Source: Toxorhynchites rutilus septentrionalis | Taxonomy: Eukaryota > Arthropoda > Insecta > Diptera > Culicidae | NCBI RefSeq assembly: GCF_029784135.1 | Contig: NC_073746.1 | Location: forward strand, 14,832,416 to 14,896,415 | DNA length: 64,000 nucleotides | Direction of reading: 5' to 3' | Shown: piece after piece, positions 31,640 to 42,638 of the stretch | Position numbering within the stretch: position 1 is the first letter of the stretch | Layout of the letters: every line of letters starts with the position of its first letter | Position numbers and translations under genes: made by a program | Notes under the pieces: model-generated | Seen by the model: the letters and a program-made list of their open reading frames with translations, nothing else | What the model was told of the DNA's origin: nothing | Databases searched by the model: none

Positions 31640-31975
31640 CTGATTTTGCATCAAAAATTGTGCGGCAGCTTGGGCCGCAGCGCCGCCATTTCCTGCCGGG
31701 CTGGCTTGCTGAGCTTGCTGCATCAGCATGTAGTTTTGGAGCTGCTGTTGGAAGGAAGCTTGCTGCGCTTGCAGTGCCTGCTGCAGAACGTTCAGCTCTT
31801 GGTTCGAGAGCCCACCGAGCGTTCCCAGCCCGAGCTGGTTCTGCAGAAAGAGCGATCCCAGCGGGAGCTGGTTTTGGAGGGCGGCCAAAGCCACCCCGAT
31901 GTTGCCACTGTTTGGAGCACTGGCCGGTGGCGTGTGTTGGGGAGGAGACGGTGTTCGCCGGGAGGCGTCTGTAAT
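31640..31975 (-). CDS. nub: POU class II homeobox gene, Gln/Ala-rich activation exon
   Basis: 336 nt, 112 codons, phase 0 to 0. Acceptor TTTCAATTTTCGCAG before 31975; donor CAG then GTAATT after 31640. It begins ITDASRRTPSPPQHTPP, continues ALAALQNQLPLGSLFLQNQL, then Gln-rich stretches (QQALQAQQASFQQQLQNY), Ala-rich AAAQAAAQFLMQNQ. Gln-rich regions of this kind in Oct/Pdm proteins activate transcription. Neighbours fit in frame on both sides. Confidence 0.9.
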
Positions 31976-32053
31976 CTGCGAAAATTGAAACAAGGAAACT
32001 GTTAATAAATCACCCGCCAAATCGCAGCGAAAGACAGCGCGCGAGTAACTTAC

Positions 32054-32151
32054 CAAGTTCAGAGGAGTATGGCGTTCTTGTCGCTTCGCTGGCGTCGGGC
32101 TGACGAGATGCTCACGGTCGCTTCCATCTTCGCGATCGCTGTAGGCATCGT
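32054..32151 (-). CDS. nub: POU class II homeobox gene, 98-nt acidic exon
   Basis: Acceptor TTTCTTACTTTCAG before 32151; donor TTG then GTAAGT after 32054. The first two bases complete an Asp codon begun by the micro-exon at 51.9 kb. It reads DAYSDREDGSDREHLVSPTP and then AKRQERHTPLNL. The acidic DRED/DRE run and SPTP sites suggest regulation by phosphorylation. It joins the next exon in phase 0. Confidence 0.9.
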
Positions 32152-33599
32152 CTGAAAGTAAGAAAGAAGGAAAAGAAACCGTGTTAAATTCCCCTGCGTT
32201 CAGAATCGTGACGGCCACGTGCTGTGCCGAATTTGTTGTTAATGACCTAGTTAAGAAAACATCACTTCTTACTCGAGTGACTTTCCTCCACAATCGAGTA
32301 AAGTCAACACAGAGAACATTCTTTAACACACCACTCTTTTTGAAGCCATTATGTGACACCCTTTTCCTCATTCAGGGGGAGAAACATATTCGTTTTAAAG
32401 TGAAGCAGGGATAAAAATATAAAAAAAAAGATATGGGGTTTAAAATCAAAACATACATTTAACCAATCAAACGCTGATTTTTAGCCTAGATTTGAAGCAT
32501 TCCGGTCCGGGGAAAAAAAGGGGACGAAAGCGGCCCCGGTATGCATCGCAGCAGGGAGATAGGACGCCGCTTTTATGCAACGAACAACCCTTTGCGATAT
32601 TTTTGAGCGGTGTATTTTCGAAAACCAGCCATAGGGAGAGAGGGTGATGAGAGGGATATGTTCCAGCTGGTGGTGATGTGTGTTTTTTTGCTGGGCCATT
32701 GTAACGAGTGCATAATTACGGCCTCTGCATTGGGGATGTTGGTTCGTTTCGTTTCGGACCTAGGGTAAGGAATACTGGCGTGGTTACACACGTTTTTGAA
32801 GGGTTTTTGTTTTTGGGTAATAGATGCATTTTCCGATGATTTTTGTTCAGTATTTCGATGCGAAGAAGCGCATTTCGAACAGTGCAAAAAGCGTGATGTT
32901 CGACGTCTCATCAAAGTAGCCGTAGTCATCCTCGGAATAGGAGAGCTGTAAGGACTGTCAGTGAGTGTTTAGAGCAATGTTTCGTGAGTGTGATTTTGAA
33001 ATGAAATGTTTCAATTGCTCCAATAAATTCTGTTATGAGACTATCAAACAGTTTTAGGTAAACACAGAATTTTTTTTGCCCACCCTCATACACAAGTTCA
33101 TATTGCATTGTTGAAAGTATGCACTGGTTCGTCCTTGTACACTATTGTTTTGACTAATAAATAAATCTAGGCTAATTGAATTTTGTTCGCAGTGAGGTTA
33201 GGCTCTTTTCCTGCACGGCATATTGCTACGAACAAATGAAATCAGTGGCCAGGGTTATGTGGGATTGCTCGAACAATGTATTTATAGAAAATCTATGCGC
33301 ACTAAGCTTACTTGAAATGGTTACTTCACAGAGAAATCATTCCGAATTTGGATTGCTTCTGCACACCAACTTTTATCGCCATTAATTCTTCAGCCACCGA
33401 TCGAAACGATCTTCGGCTAATGCCCTGCTATTAAAAAAAATATGAAACTCTAACTCTGCCTCATTATCATTTCCCCCGGAGGAGAAAAAGATGATTTCCA
33501 CGGTCCAATCTACCAGCAAAACCAGCCAGCCAGCCAGCCAGCCGGATTTTATTCCCGAATCGTGATTTCCATTTCAATTAAACCGTTTTATAGCTATTA

Positions 33600-33900
33600 A
33601 ATTACAAACCGCCCGCCGGCCTCGCGGCGAAACGCGGGCGCCACCGAATGTGATTCTGTGCGGCCACAAAATGGTAGCGCTGCATCGAATCGCGCAGCTT
33701 CCCCCATGTCCGCGCGAAGCCACGCCGCCGCCGTCGCCACGTTTTAAATTTATAACATGGGAAAAACATAAATCTCGAAGATCGGCCTCTCGCACGCTCG
33801 CGATTGGTTGGCTCTGGCTCTGGCTTTGGTCGGGTTGAGTGGCGGCTGATTGGAAGAAGAACAAAATTCAAATGCGCTCTCGTAAAACTCCCTTAATTTA
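33600..33900 (-). promoter_or_regulatory. GC-rich island, candidate regulatory DNA
   Basis: Much richer in CG dinucleotides than its surroundings. On the minus strand two CCAAT boxes (complements of GATTGG at 33845-33852 and 33800-33806) lie upstream of a TTATAAATTT motif near 33750. This could be an internal promoter for a shorter POU isoform, but no first exon with a matching phase-1 donor was found. Confidence 0.3.
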
Positions 33901-34116
33901 TGCACTTTTCAACCGGGCCTGTTTGGATTTTGCTGTCGGGCAAAGCGCGTTGGAATACACAAATACACGGATTTTCCAGCGCGAACGCGCGAGATTGAGC
34001 GAGACAGCGCGATGAAAGCAACACAGCCGTGGTGGCCAGAGGACCAGGAATGCCAGTTTCGTGATTTTTTGCGCAAACATCGAAATCGACTGCATACTTT
34101 GATACGCTAATTTGTT

Positions 34117-34335
34117 TTGACGTAGAACTACGGGTTTCATTAAGGGTACTAAATCAGAAAACATGTCACGTTTTTATGAAATAAAGATCACGTTGATAAC
34201 TATTTTGCAGCGAACGGATCCTGATAATTTGCATACCAATCGATTCGATATACTTTGCATTATAATCTCTAAATAGTTTAAATTGATGAACATTGGAAGC
34301 ATTCCCACTGTGGAATAGAAAAAGCGGTTAAAAAA
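34117..34335 (+). repeat. Interspersed repeat TAGAACTACGGGTTTCATTAAGG, copy 2
   Basis: Partner of 27524-27796; shares AAATCAGAAAACATGTCACG, TTTTTATGAAATAAAG and TTTGCATACCAATCGATTCG. Confidence 0.7.
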
Positions 34336-34586
34336 ACTGTTTACATACATTTCGCACAGTGATTCAGGATTTAAGTGAGAATTCTTTGCCAGATTTGATA
34401 GCATGAAATAGAACAACCGAGAGTTGGGACCTTCAGGAACAAGTTTAGTTTAGTTTTATTTGAATGAAATAATCCAAATGATTTCATTTTGTGGCATTAA
34501 AAAAGACGCTGTCTTACGTCACAATATAATGAGCAAATAAATAAATAAAAATAACCGCGAATGTCTGTCTCAAAAGAAAGTATAGA

Positions 34587-35060
34587 CATGCTAACATCTG
34601 CATATTCTCAGACAGTCAAGCGGAACTTAAAGCTCTAAATGCTTTTGAATGCTCTTCACAAATTGTCAGGGAATACATTTCCCTTTCACGGCAATTAAGT
34701 CTGATAAGTTCGGTACAATTGTACTGGATTCCTGGCCATTGCAGTATAGAGGGCAACGAGTGAGCAGATGGACTTGCCAGGAACGGCTCGAACTCACCAT
34801 TTACTGGTCCAGAACCATTCTGTGGACTTTCTGACTGTGTGTTGAAAAGTGAGCAGAATAAATGGGAAGACTGGGAAGTGACAGTCAATTGGATGGCTGC
34901 AAAACTTAAACAAGCGAAAAAATTCATTACGCCGAGTATTAAAATTACTCAACAGCTGCTAAGCCTTAGTAAGGAAGACTTCAGCACATTCACTAGTCTT
35001 GTAACAGGACACTGCCCGAGTAAATACCATCTCAAAAACATAGGTTTAGCACAAAATGAT
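34587..35060 (+). pseudogene. LINE RNase H fragment, third family
   Basis: NICIFSDSQAELKAL (RNase H active-site Asp), then VQLYWIPGHCSIEGNE, a TGA where Lys or Arg is usual, then ADGLARNGS. Further on, in another frame, TGHCPSKYHLKNIGLAQND matches the region after RNase H in jockey/LOA/R1-type LINEs. Differs from families A and B (WIPGHC against WVPSHC). Old and broken. Confidence 0.72.
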
Positions 35061-35419
35061 ACTCTTTCATCAATAAGTAGTAGACATAGTGATTAGAGAA
35101 AACTATGATGGTCTCTCGACAGAAGATTTTGATATTGATCACGAGAAATGACAGGATTGAATTGCTAAAGCGCTCATTACGCACACATTTCGATGAAGTA
35201 GAGGTTCTGTTGTTCAATAACAAGTTAAACATTTGAGTTATGGTTCAAACACATTTTACAAAAAATATCTGGATTTTATGCAATAATAAAGTTTGAGTCA
35301 TTCAATATTTATTTTACTGCAGCGTTTTCAAGCATATCCGTGAGTGGCATACTATCGATCAGAAAGATCAGAACTAACGTCGTAGAGCGTCGTAACGTCG
35401 TAATCGATGGACAGAAGAA

Positions 35420-35870
35420 GAATCTAGTGGCCAGAAGACGACTCTGAAAATTGTACAATGAAATTCTTACGAAGTACGAAGGATGCATCTTCATGGACGA
35501 CGAAACGTACGTAAAGGCGGCTTATGGCCAGCTTCCTAGACAAAATTTCTGTAAAACCACTGATCGAGGGGATGTCCATAGCAAGATCAACTTCGTTTTT
35601 GCCGACAAATTTGCATAAAAACTTCCTCTGCAGACAAAACAAAAACTGGTTTTGTGACAAATAAGACAATGGATTCAAAAATGTACAAGCTGGAGTGCCT
35701 GAAAAAACGTATTCTTCCGCACATTAAATCTCATAATGGATCTGTAAAGTTTTGGCCCGTTTGGGAAGGCTGCTACTACAGCGAAGAAGTACCCGATACC
35801 ACGAGACAACGGAGCGGATTTCTTTGGAAAGGACATCAATCCACCGAACTGCCCTCAGTTTGAAGTTATA
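35420..35870 (+). pseudogene. DD37E-type transposase fragment, old
   Basis: IFMDDETYVKAAYGQLP corresponds to MNDETYVKADFRQLP of the copy at 14.3 kb, and VTNKTMDSKMYKLECLKKRI to VMTGTVNGQVYLKECLQKRL. The second catalytic motif PDLAPCHY has become PVWEGCYY, so the Asp is lost. NPPNCPQF is recognisable near 35840 in a shifted frame. Inverted ends were not found. Confidence 0.75.
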
Positions 35871-36903
35871 TTGTGATAAGTGGCGAGATAATCGATCATT
35901 AGCTGTAGAAGTTGACAACAACAAAAATGTGTTACATGAAGAAAAGCGAATAGTGATGAAAATCGAATTTACATTCATTGGGTCTTTAAAAATCCACTGA
36001 ATTGAAATCAAATCAGTAACTCAAGCCACCGGGTTTAAACAATGAGATACAAATCACATTTTGAAAAATTTCTAATGATAGCAAAAATACGGATTATGAA
36101 AAATGTTCAGTATAATTTGAAATTCTTACGATGTTGATGTAGTTGGAAAGAATCAGATGACCTGTTTCAAAAAATATGTTAGATAAACCAAAATATTTAG
36201 GCGAGACAGTATATATAAGGGGTGACTAAATTTTTTGGCATTACGGGCGACTGGTTGTTCAAATGTTAGGCGGCGGTCTACCAACGCTGACTGCATCAAA
36301 AAGCCATCAGAAAATGAATGAAGTAGTGAAGAATGAAACAAAGCGTTTACCCTCCTGTACTTGCGAGTAAAATCATTACCCGTATACTCGCGCACGGTAT
36401 CACTGTTCTTGTCTCTGTAATTTTGCTATTGTGTATTTATAGGCGTTATTTTTATTTATTTAAAGTTGTAAAAGTTATGATCAAATTAAAAAAAACTCCA
36501 CAAAATACTTCAACTTCACTTCATTAAGTTTCAATAGTCTTTTAATTCAGCGTCCTCAAAACAAAACCAAAGTCTGTCTGTGAAACTGTATGCGTAAACG
36601 AGTAAACGAAGGTTAACACGTTGAGCCCCAATTTTTTATTGCTGCGCTTTCCATTCAACCCACATATCGTTTGCGAGCGTTTGCACAATATCAGTGCCGG
36701 TCCCAGTTACCAAAGATATTTATTGCATGAAAAGAAAATAGTCAGAAGTTCGACTAGTAAGTAGTCAGATTTTATAAAACATCCGAAAACAAACCGTATT
36801 TTTTTTATTTTCTTATTTTGTAACTGTCAGTCCCAGTCAGTTAGCGTTGATAAATTATTCTATAAAATAAAAATAATTATCGATTACTAAATAATTGTTG
36901 AGT

Positions 36904-38600
36904 AATATTTTATTTTTAGTATGGCAGTTTCTGTTTTCAATCAGCTGCCAAAACACACCTCATTAAACTCGAGCGAATTCAGTATCTTTGTCTCCGTATC
37001 GCGTTGGGATGTATGCCCTCAACGCATACCATGAGTCTCGAGGTTTTGGCAGGCCTACTCCTACTAAAAGATCGCTTCAATTTATTATCTCTTCGGTTCT
37101 TCATCCGGTGTAAGGTCATGAACCCATTGGTGATCGGAAATTTTGAGCAGCTGATCGAGCTAAATTTTCACACCGGATTCATGAGTTCATATCATGAATT
37201 CATCTCCATGCAGGTTGATCCTTCTTCGTATATTCCCAACCGTGTTTGTTTTCCTGACTACATCAATTCCTCTGTGCATTTTGATCTGTCCATGAAGCAA
37301 GATATCCATGGATATTCAGATTACCAACGATCGAGGATCGCTCCAACGATCTTCGATGAAAAATATAGGGGTATCAATTGTGATAATATGTACTTTACTG
37401 ATGGGTCCACTATAAATGAGTCCACAGGATTTGGAGTGTTCAACGAATTTTTTAGCACCTCACACAGTCTTCAGAATCCTTGCTCAGTGTATATTGCTGA
37501 ATTGGCAGCAATTCATTGGGCGCTGGACAGCGTCGCCTCACGACCTGTTGAACACTATTACATTGTAACGGATAGTCTTAGCCCCCTTGGAAGCTATCCG
37601 TTCAGTGAGGCCGGAAAAGCACTCGCCGTACTTCCTTGAGAGAATACGAAAAATTTTGAGTGCTTTATCCAGACGCTGTTATGTCATTACCTTTGTCTGG
37701 GTCCCTTCTCATTGCTCAATTCCGGGTAATGAGAGGGCTGACTCATTAGCAAAGGTAGGTGCAATTGAAGGCGATATTTATCAGCGTCAAATCGCCTTCA
37801 ATGAATTTTATTCTTTAGTCCGCAAAAATACCATTGCTAACTGGCAACGCAAGTGGAATGATGATGAATTGGGCCGTTGGTTTCACTCGATTATCCCTAA
37901 GGTTAGCCTCAATCCGTGGTTCAAAAGTCTGGACTTGAGTCGGGACTTAATTCGCACCTTCTCCCGACTCATGTCCAATCACTGTTCTTTAGATGCACTA
38001 CTCTTTCGTTTCAATCTTGCCAGCAGCAATCTCTGTGTTTGTGGTCAAGGTTATCGCGACATTGAGCACGTTGTTTGGTCGTGCGAGGCGTATCTGGTCG
38101 CCAGATCGAATTTAGAAAACTCCCTTCGGGCCCGAGGAAGACAGCCCAATGTACCGGTGAGAGATGTGTTGGCTCGGTTAGACCTTGATTACATGTCCCA
38201 TATATATGTTTTCCTTAAAGCTATCGATCTTCGTGTGTGATTGTCCCTATGTCCTTATACCCTCCTTTCCTTCCTTTGCGGGTAATTCGTCCCCTTGCTA
38301 TAAATAGTAGTAGATAAGTTGAAATGTAAAAACACTATAGATATACGAACAGATTTAAGAATTGAGTGTTCATCAACATTGTTACAGTTTCCTTATACCC
38401 CATCCTTCTCCTAAAAATATGTCACCCTTCTAAACTCGAGTACACCGCGAGTAATCGGTTTTCCACCTTACTAACCATAGATGTAAGAAAATTGTTTATA
38501 TATATAGTTTTAAAATTATATTTAAGAATTCGGCTCCTTTAAACTTAAGTTACTGAGCCTGCAAAAATAAACGAATTAATAAAAAAAAATATTTTATTTT
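36904..38600 (+). mobile_element. LINE family B, 5'-truncated, with 13-bp target duplication
   Basis: AATATTTTATTTT flanks the insert at 36904-36916 and 38588-38600. The insert ends AAATAAACGAATTAAT plus an A-run. It carries the end of ORF2 and a 3' UTR whose last 220 bp match the fragment at 11.6-11.8 kb. Family B is related to family A at protein level (about two-thirds of residues alike by eye) but not in the 3' UTR. Confidence 0.9.
36919..38240 (+). pseudogene. LINE family B ORF2 fragment (RT thumb, RNase H, Cys-His)
   Basis: The frame YGSFCFQSAAK and CLRIALGCMPSTHTMSLEV runs to YFTDGSTINESTGFG, YIAELAAIHWALDS and TDSLSP, where an extra base in a C-run at about 37585 shifts it. In the new frame EAIRSVRP, WVPSHCSIPGNERADSLAK and CVCGQGYRDIEHVVWSC continue to a TGA at 38238-38240. 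All RNase H acids survive. Only one break is seen, so it is moderately young. Confidence 0.88.
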
Positions 38601-40179
38601 CTGTAAAGTTGATTTTTTTTAAGGAAATTGTCATTTATGAACATGCATTTTATTTTCTATAAAAAATCACTCAAGATGATTGTTGTATTCCTCATTTACC
38701 TAGAGGTATAAGGATCCTCTATTGGAAATATTGGACCATATTATGTAAATTCAATCGAGCGGTCGATTCGATCCCTATAATCATAATACCGAACAAATTT
38801 TCGTATGTTGTAAATCGATAGAATCTATCTTTCTCGAACGTCAACGAATTTCATATTTTGAAACGTTGCCGAAATGTTTCCCAAAGCAAAACACCAGAAA
38901 TGCAACAAGTAAACCAAACAACTCGGATAATTATGCCGACAATTTTCACCCGACTATATCTATAACAGCAAAATAGAGTTAACCAGCAAAATTCTGTTCA
39001 CCTAGAATTACATAATAGGGGCCAATATGTAAATTTTAGAAATTTATAATTTCTCATTCATCTCTGTTGCTCTATTCATGGCTATATTTCTTGAAAGAAA
39101 TCTGCACAATTAATTCACATTACTTCTCATAGTTTTAAAATTAAAATAACAATACTGCATTAGAACTTGCATTCGCAGTCTTCAAAGGCGACGCTGTCTC
39201 CAAAAAATCCTAAAATAATTCTCCAATCGTTCCTAGTGACAATTTTTTGCTTTGTTACAAGTTATGGTCGAACAACTGAATATTAAATAACAAACAATCT
39301 GGATTCAGAAAACACCATTGGCGTGAAACGGATCTCAATTTGCTGTTCCTGAAATCGAAACAGGCTGTAAACAAAACGAAAGTTGTGTTGGTCGCATTTA
39401 TTGGTTAAAAACGAGTTACTAAAATAATTGATTACCGAACACTCATTGAATTGCTTTCCAATTATTGTGTATCAGGATCTATAGCAATCAGATTCAAGAG
39501 TTATATCTACGGGCGAACACAGATAGTGTAAATCGTCGATGGAACCAATTTAATCTGAGCGTGTCTAAAGGAAGTGTTAGGAGATTGAACAAGTTTCAAA
39601 AATAAAACTGGGACATGCCCATAAATTAACCCTTAAACGGGACTCGATTATATTATCCCGTTTGCCCGGTCGATAAGCGGAAACACGGGGTGATAATAAT
39701 GATGTTTATTCACTTTGAAATTGACACATTTCACGCAGGTGAATATTTAAAGTGGATTGAATCGAACAGATAAACAGAGAGGGGCTTACGAAACCATTGA
39801 TTTATGTCCGCCCGATCGTTCTGGTCATAAATATTCCCTTTGGGGAGCGTTGCCCCAGCAATAATCCATATGACACAACGTGGCGGAGACGCCACGCGGA
39901 GTCCGTATCGCATCAGCCAAATCAGCGCCATTGTTTTGTCAATTATCACACAACCTAAAACACTAAACGGACAAGAGGGCCACAACCAGTTAGCACCCCA
40001 TCCATTGCTCTACCAGTGTTTGCTGCGGGGGTTTCTGAATGGGTGCCGTTAATTGAAAAACATCGCCGTAGTTATGTTTAAAACATGGGTTTCGCTGTGT
40101 GAATTAAAAGTCAGCCCATTGCTGGGAAGCAAGCAAGGGTTGACATTAAAAAGCCGGCGTTGATGAATTATGGGCTCAT

Positions 40180-40450
40180 GACGACGCTCTGGAAACGCGA
40201 TTATCGCTGGAAGTGTGTGATGGGTTTCGTAATTGATCGCATTCGGATTAACTGCACCAAGGAGCGCACTTTGAGGAGCGCATAAATGAGCGCGATGATT
40301 GATATGCCCCTATCATCGCGCGCTCTTTCTCTTGTGGCGGCGCGAGGGCAGCAGGCCATGGCGCGGAGCGCTTTCTCCCGCCTTTGCGCGCATAAAAGTC
40401 AAATTAGCTCCGAGGGGTCGGGCAACACGTCGTTTTAAAGTTGAAATTTA
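40180..40450. promoter_or_regulatory. GC-rich intronic island, candidate enhancer
   Basis: Rich in GCGC and GAGCGC words (for example GCGCGATGATTG then CATCGCGCGC, an imperfect inverted pair at 40289-40325) in otherwise AT-rich intron. No repeat partner in the window. Function is a guess from composition. Confidence 0.25.
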
Positions 40451-41495
40451 TGACGTTTATTGATCAGTGATAGTGGCAATTTCAGCCATTGTGCAACTTT
40501 CGAAAATCTCGTTGCAACGGAAAGGGATACAAAAGGGGTTGAGGCAGATGGCCTTTTTGGATGCGTTTATGGATGATGCGAATAGCAAATTATACGAAAT
40601 TTGTTATAGGGCAATGATTGATTTTTTTTTGTACGTTTTTCGTTATTATTCCACTCGCTCTCCGGCATAGGTCTTGTTGCAGCCAATCCGTGCGCTGCAC
40701 GCATATCATGTGGCAATATGTTGTAACGGTTCAATATGCATGAACTGATGCCAGCCAGCCAGCCAGACGCAGATACAGTAGGAAAAAAACGAAGGGTTAC
40801 CATATTTGTTGCATGTTGGCCGTGCTTTTATCTCTATCACCACACATCATCTTTTGTACCACCGTTTCGTTTTTCCTCCACCGTTGTTGGCTCGTTTCTT
40901 TTTTAAATAAATTTCCAATTCAAAATGAAGCTAATTTCAAACCAAACACACACACGAACCCACACACCGAGCGTCGTCCATCTTTTCCCCCTTTTCCGTA
41001 CGGATGATTTCATTTTTCGATTTCCTCTTTCGTGGACGACCGTTTCGTTTTTCCATACGCCAAACGGTGACAGCTACCGTTTTATCATCCTAGTAACCAT
41101 ATTGACCGTCGCTTGCTTGGCTCTTTCTTGCGGTACATTTTTTCAATCTTCCACTTCAATTCATATTATGGCTTATCACACAGAGACACTGTCCGCTGCA
41201 GATCGCCCCAAGTAGGCCATGAGGTGAAGAATTTGGTGTCTCTCGCAAAGGGGGTTCTTTTAAATATTGAGAAAGCTGTAGCTTATCATCCAGAGTCAGT
41301 TGTATCGTAGTGCATCGAAATCGGGACACTTTTTCACTCATGATTTGAATTCTGGACACTTTTGCTTTTAATTCCGAACACTCTTGTGTAACTTCTTCAA
41401 TACGAAGATTCATCGTTTACTTCGATCCGTCCGGATTTGAAATTATCTTCTGATTGAACTTTTTGTTCCGGCCATGGGTTTGTGGAACACAAATA

Positions 41496-41940
41496 CAGTA
41501 ACGTCTCGATTATAGCGCGGTGCATTTTTACCACGACTCGTATATATCACTCTAGAATTTATCACTGAAAATGTTTCGCTTTTATCAAATTTTTCGGAAC
41601 TTGAGAAATAATACGAAAAGTTTAATTTGTCGTCTAATTATTGAACAAAACATGACCCAAAACATTTTTACAGGCCTTCTGAATACATGTAATGATTTTG
41701 TTTCTTGTTTTTAGACCGGAACCTCAAATGGATCGCAAGAAACATGTCTGTTTAACATTACGAAAAAAGCTGGAAATATTAAAGAAACTTAAAGATAGCG
41801 ACTTACCCAAAACACAAATTGCTCAACATTTCAATACGATATATATCGATGACAATCACAAAAATGTTAGTAGGCATTCCACCAATCAACACGAATTTTC
41901 GAATAATTTTTTAGTTTCATATTTTTGATTTAGCTACCAA
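41496..41940 (+). mobile_element. pogo-like element, left end and HTH fragment
   Basis: CAGTAACGTCTCGATTATAG at 41496 preceded by TA (41494-41495) resembles pogo/Tigger ends (CAGT..CTCG.TTAT). At 41728-41835 the frame MDRKKHVCLTLRKKLEILKK and LKDSDLPKTQIAQHFN is a CENP-B N-terminal (psq-type) helix-turn-helix, typical of pogo transposases. The frame stops soon after. The right end was not found. Confidence 0.65.
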
Positions 41941-42638
41941 CTTGTTCGGCACTAGGTACGATGGTATTAGTTTTTTTTAAATACGATCACTGTTAATTTT
42001 TGAAAAGGGCTTATGCAAAAATGGCATCATCTCAGAAAACAAACCATAACCCAAAAATGGGTTATCTGATAGGAATGGCGTATTAGGCAATGTTATAGAT
42101 AATAATTTTTCGGTTCCGGAAATAGTACACACTGATTTTTTTTATATATACAGGACTCCATCCATACATACTCGATTATATAAATTTTGAGAAAAAACAT
42201 TTTTTTTCGTGTTTCAAATATGACTTATTTCAAGAAAAAATGTAATATTTCAACGTTAAGGTTAAATTCAATTGGTTATTTTAAGTGCAGTGGAGTTAAA
42301 ATCGTGATTTTTGAAGATTTTGATTGAATTTTCACCAGGAATTGTTTATAATGTTTTTATATTGCAGCGAAACTGAGAAAGATAGAAGTATGATGTTCAA
42401 GAACAAATAGAGCGGTTAGAAAGCTTCAATTTGGCTAGAAAAAACAATCAAGATTATTATGAATTTTAAGGATAAAATTAATAATGACACTTTCTAAACC
42501 ACTATCATAACATTTTGGAAGTGAAAACTTAAAACACTGTCGAACTGTTATTTAAATCCACTGTCTTAGATGTTACACAATTATATCCTGTACTAATTTT
42601 TCTCCTCTTTCAAATGGAAGTTACAGGATCGTCCTACG

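Noticed and set aside
31646..32005. Plus-strand frames opposite the Gln-rich exon
   Set aside because: CAG-rich coding sequence leaves long open frames on the other strand; no homology.
33574..33871. Minus-strand frames of 89-96 codons in the GC-rich island
   Set aside because: Arg-rich translations are expected from GC-rich DNA; no domain and no splice partner.
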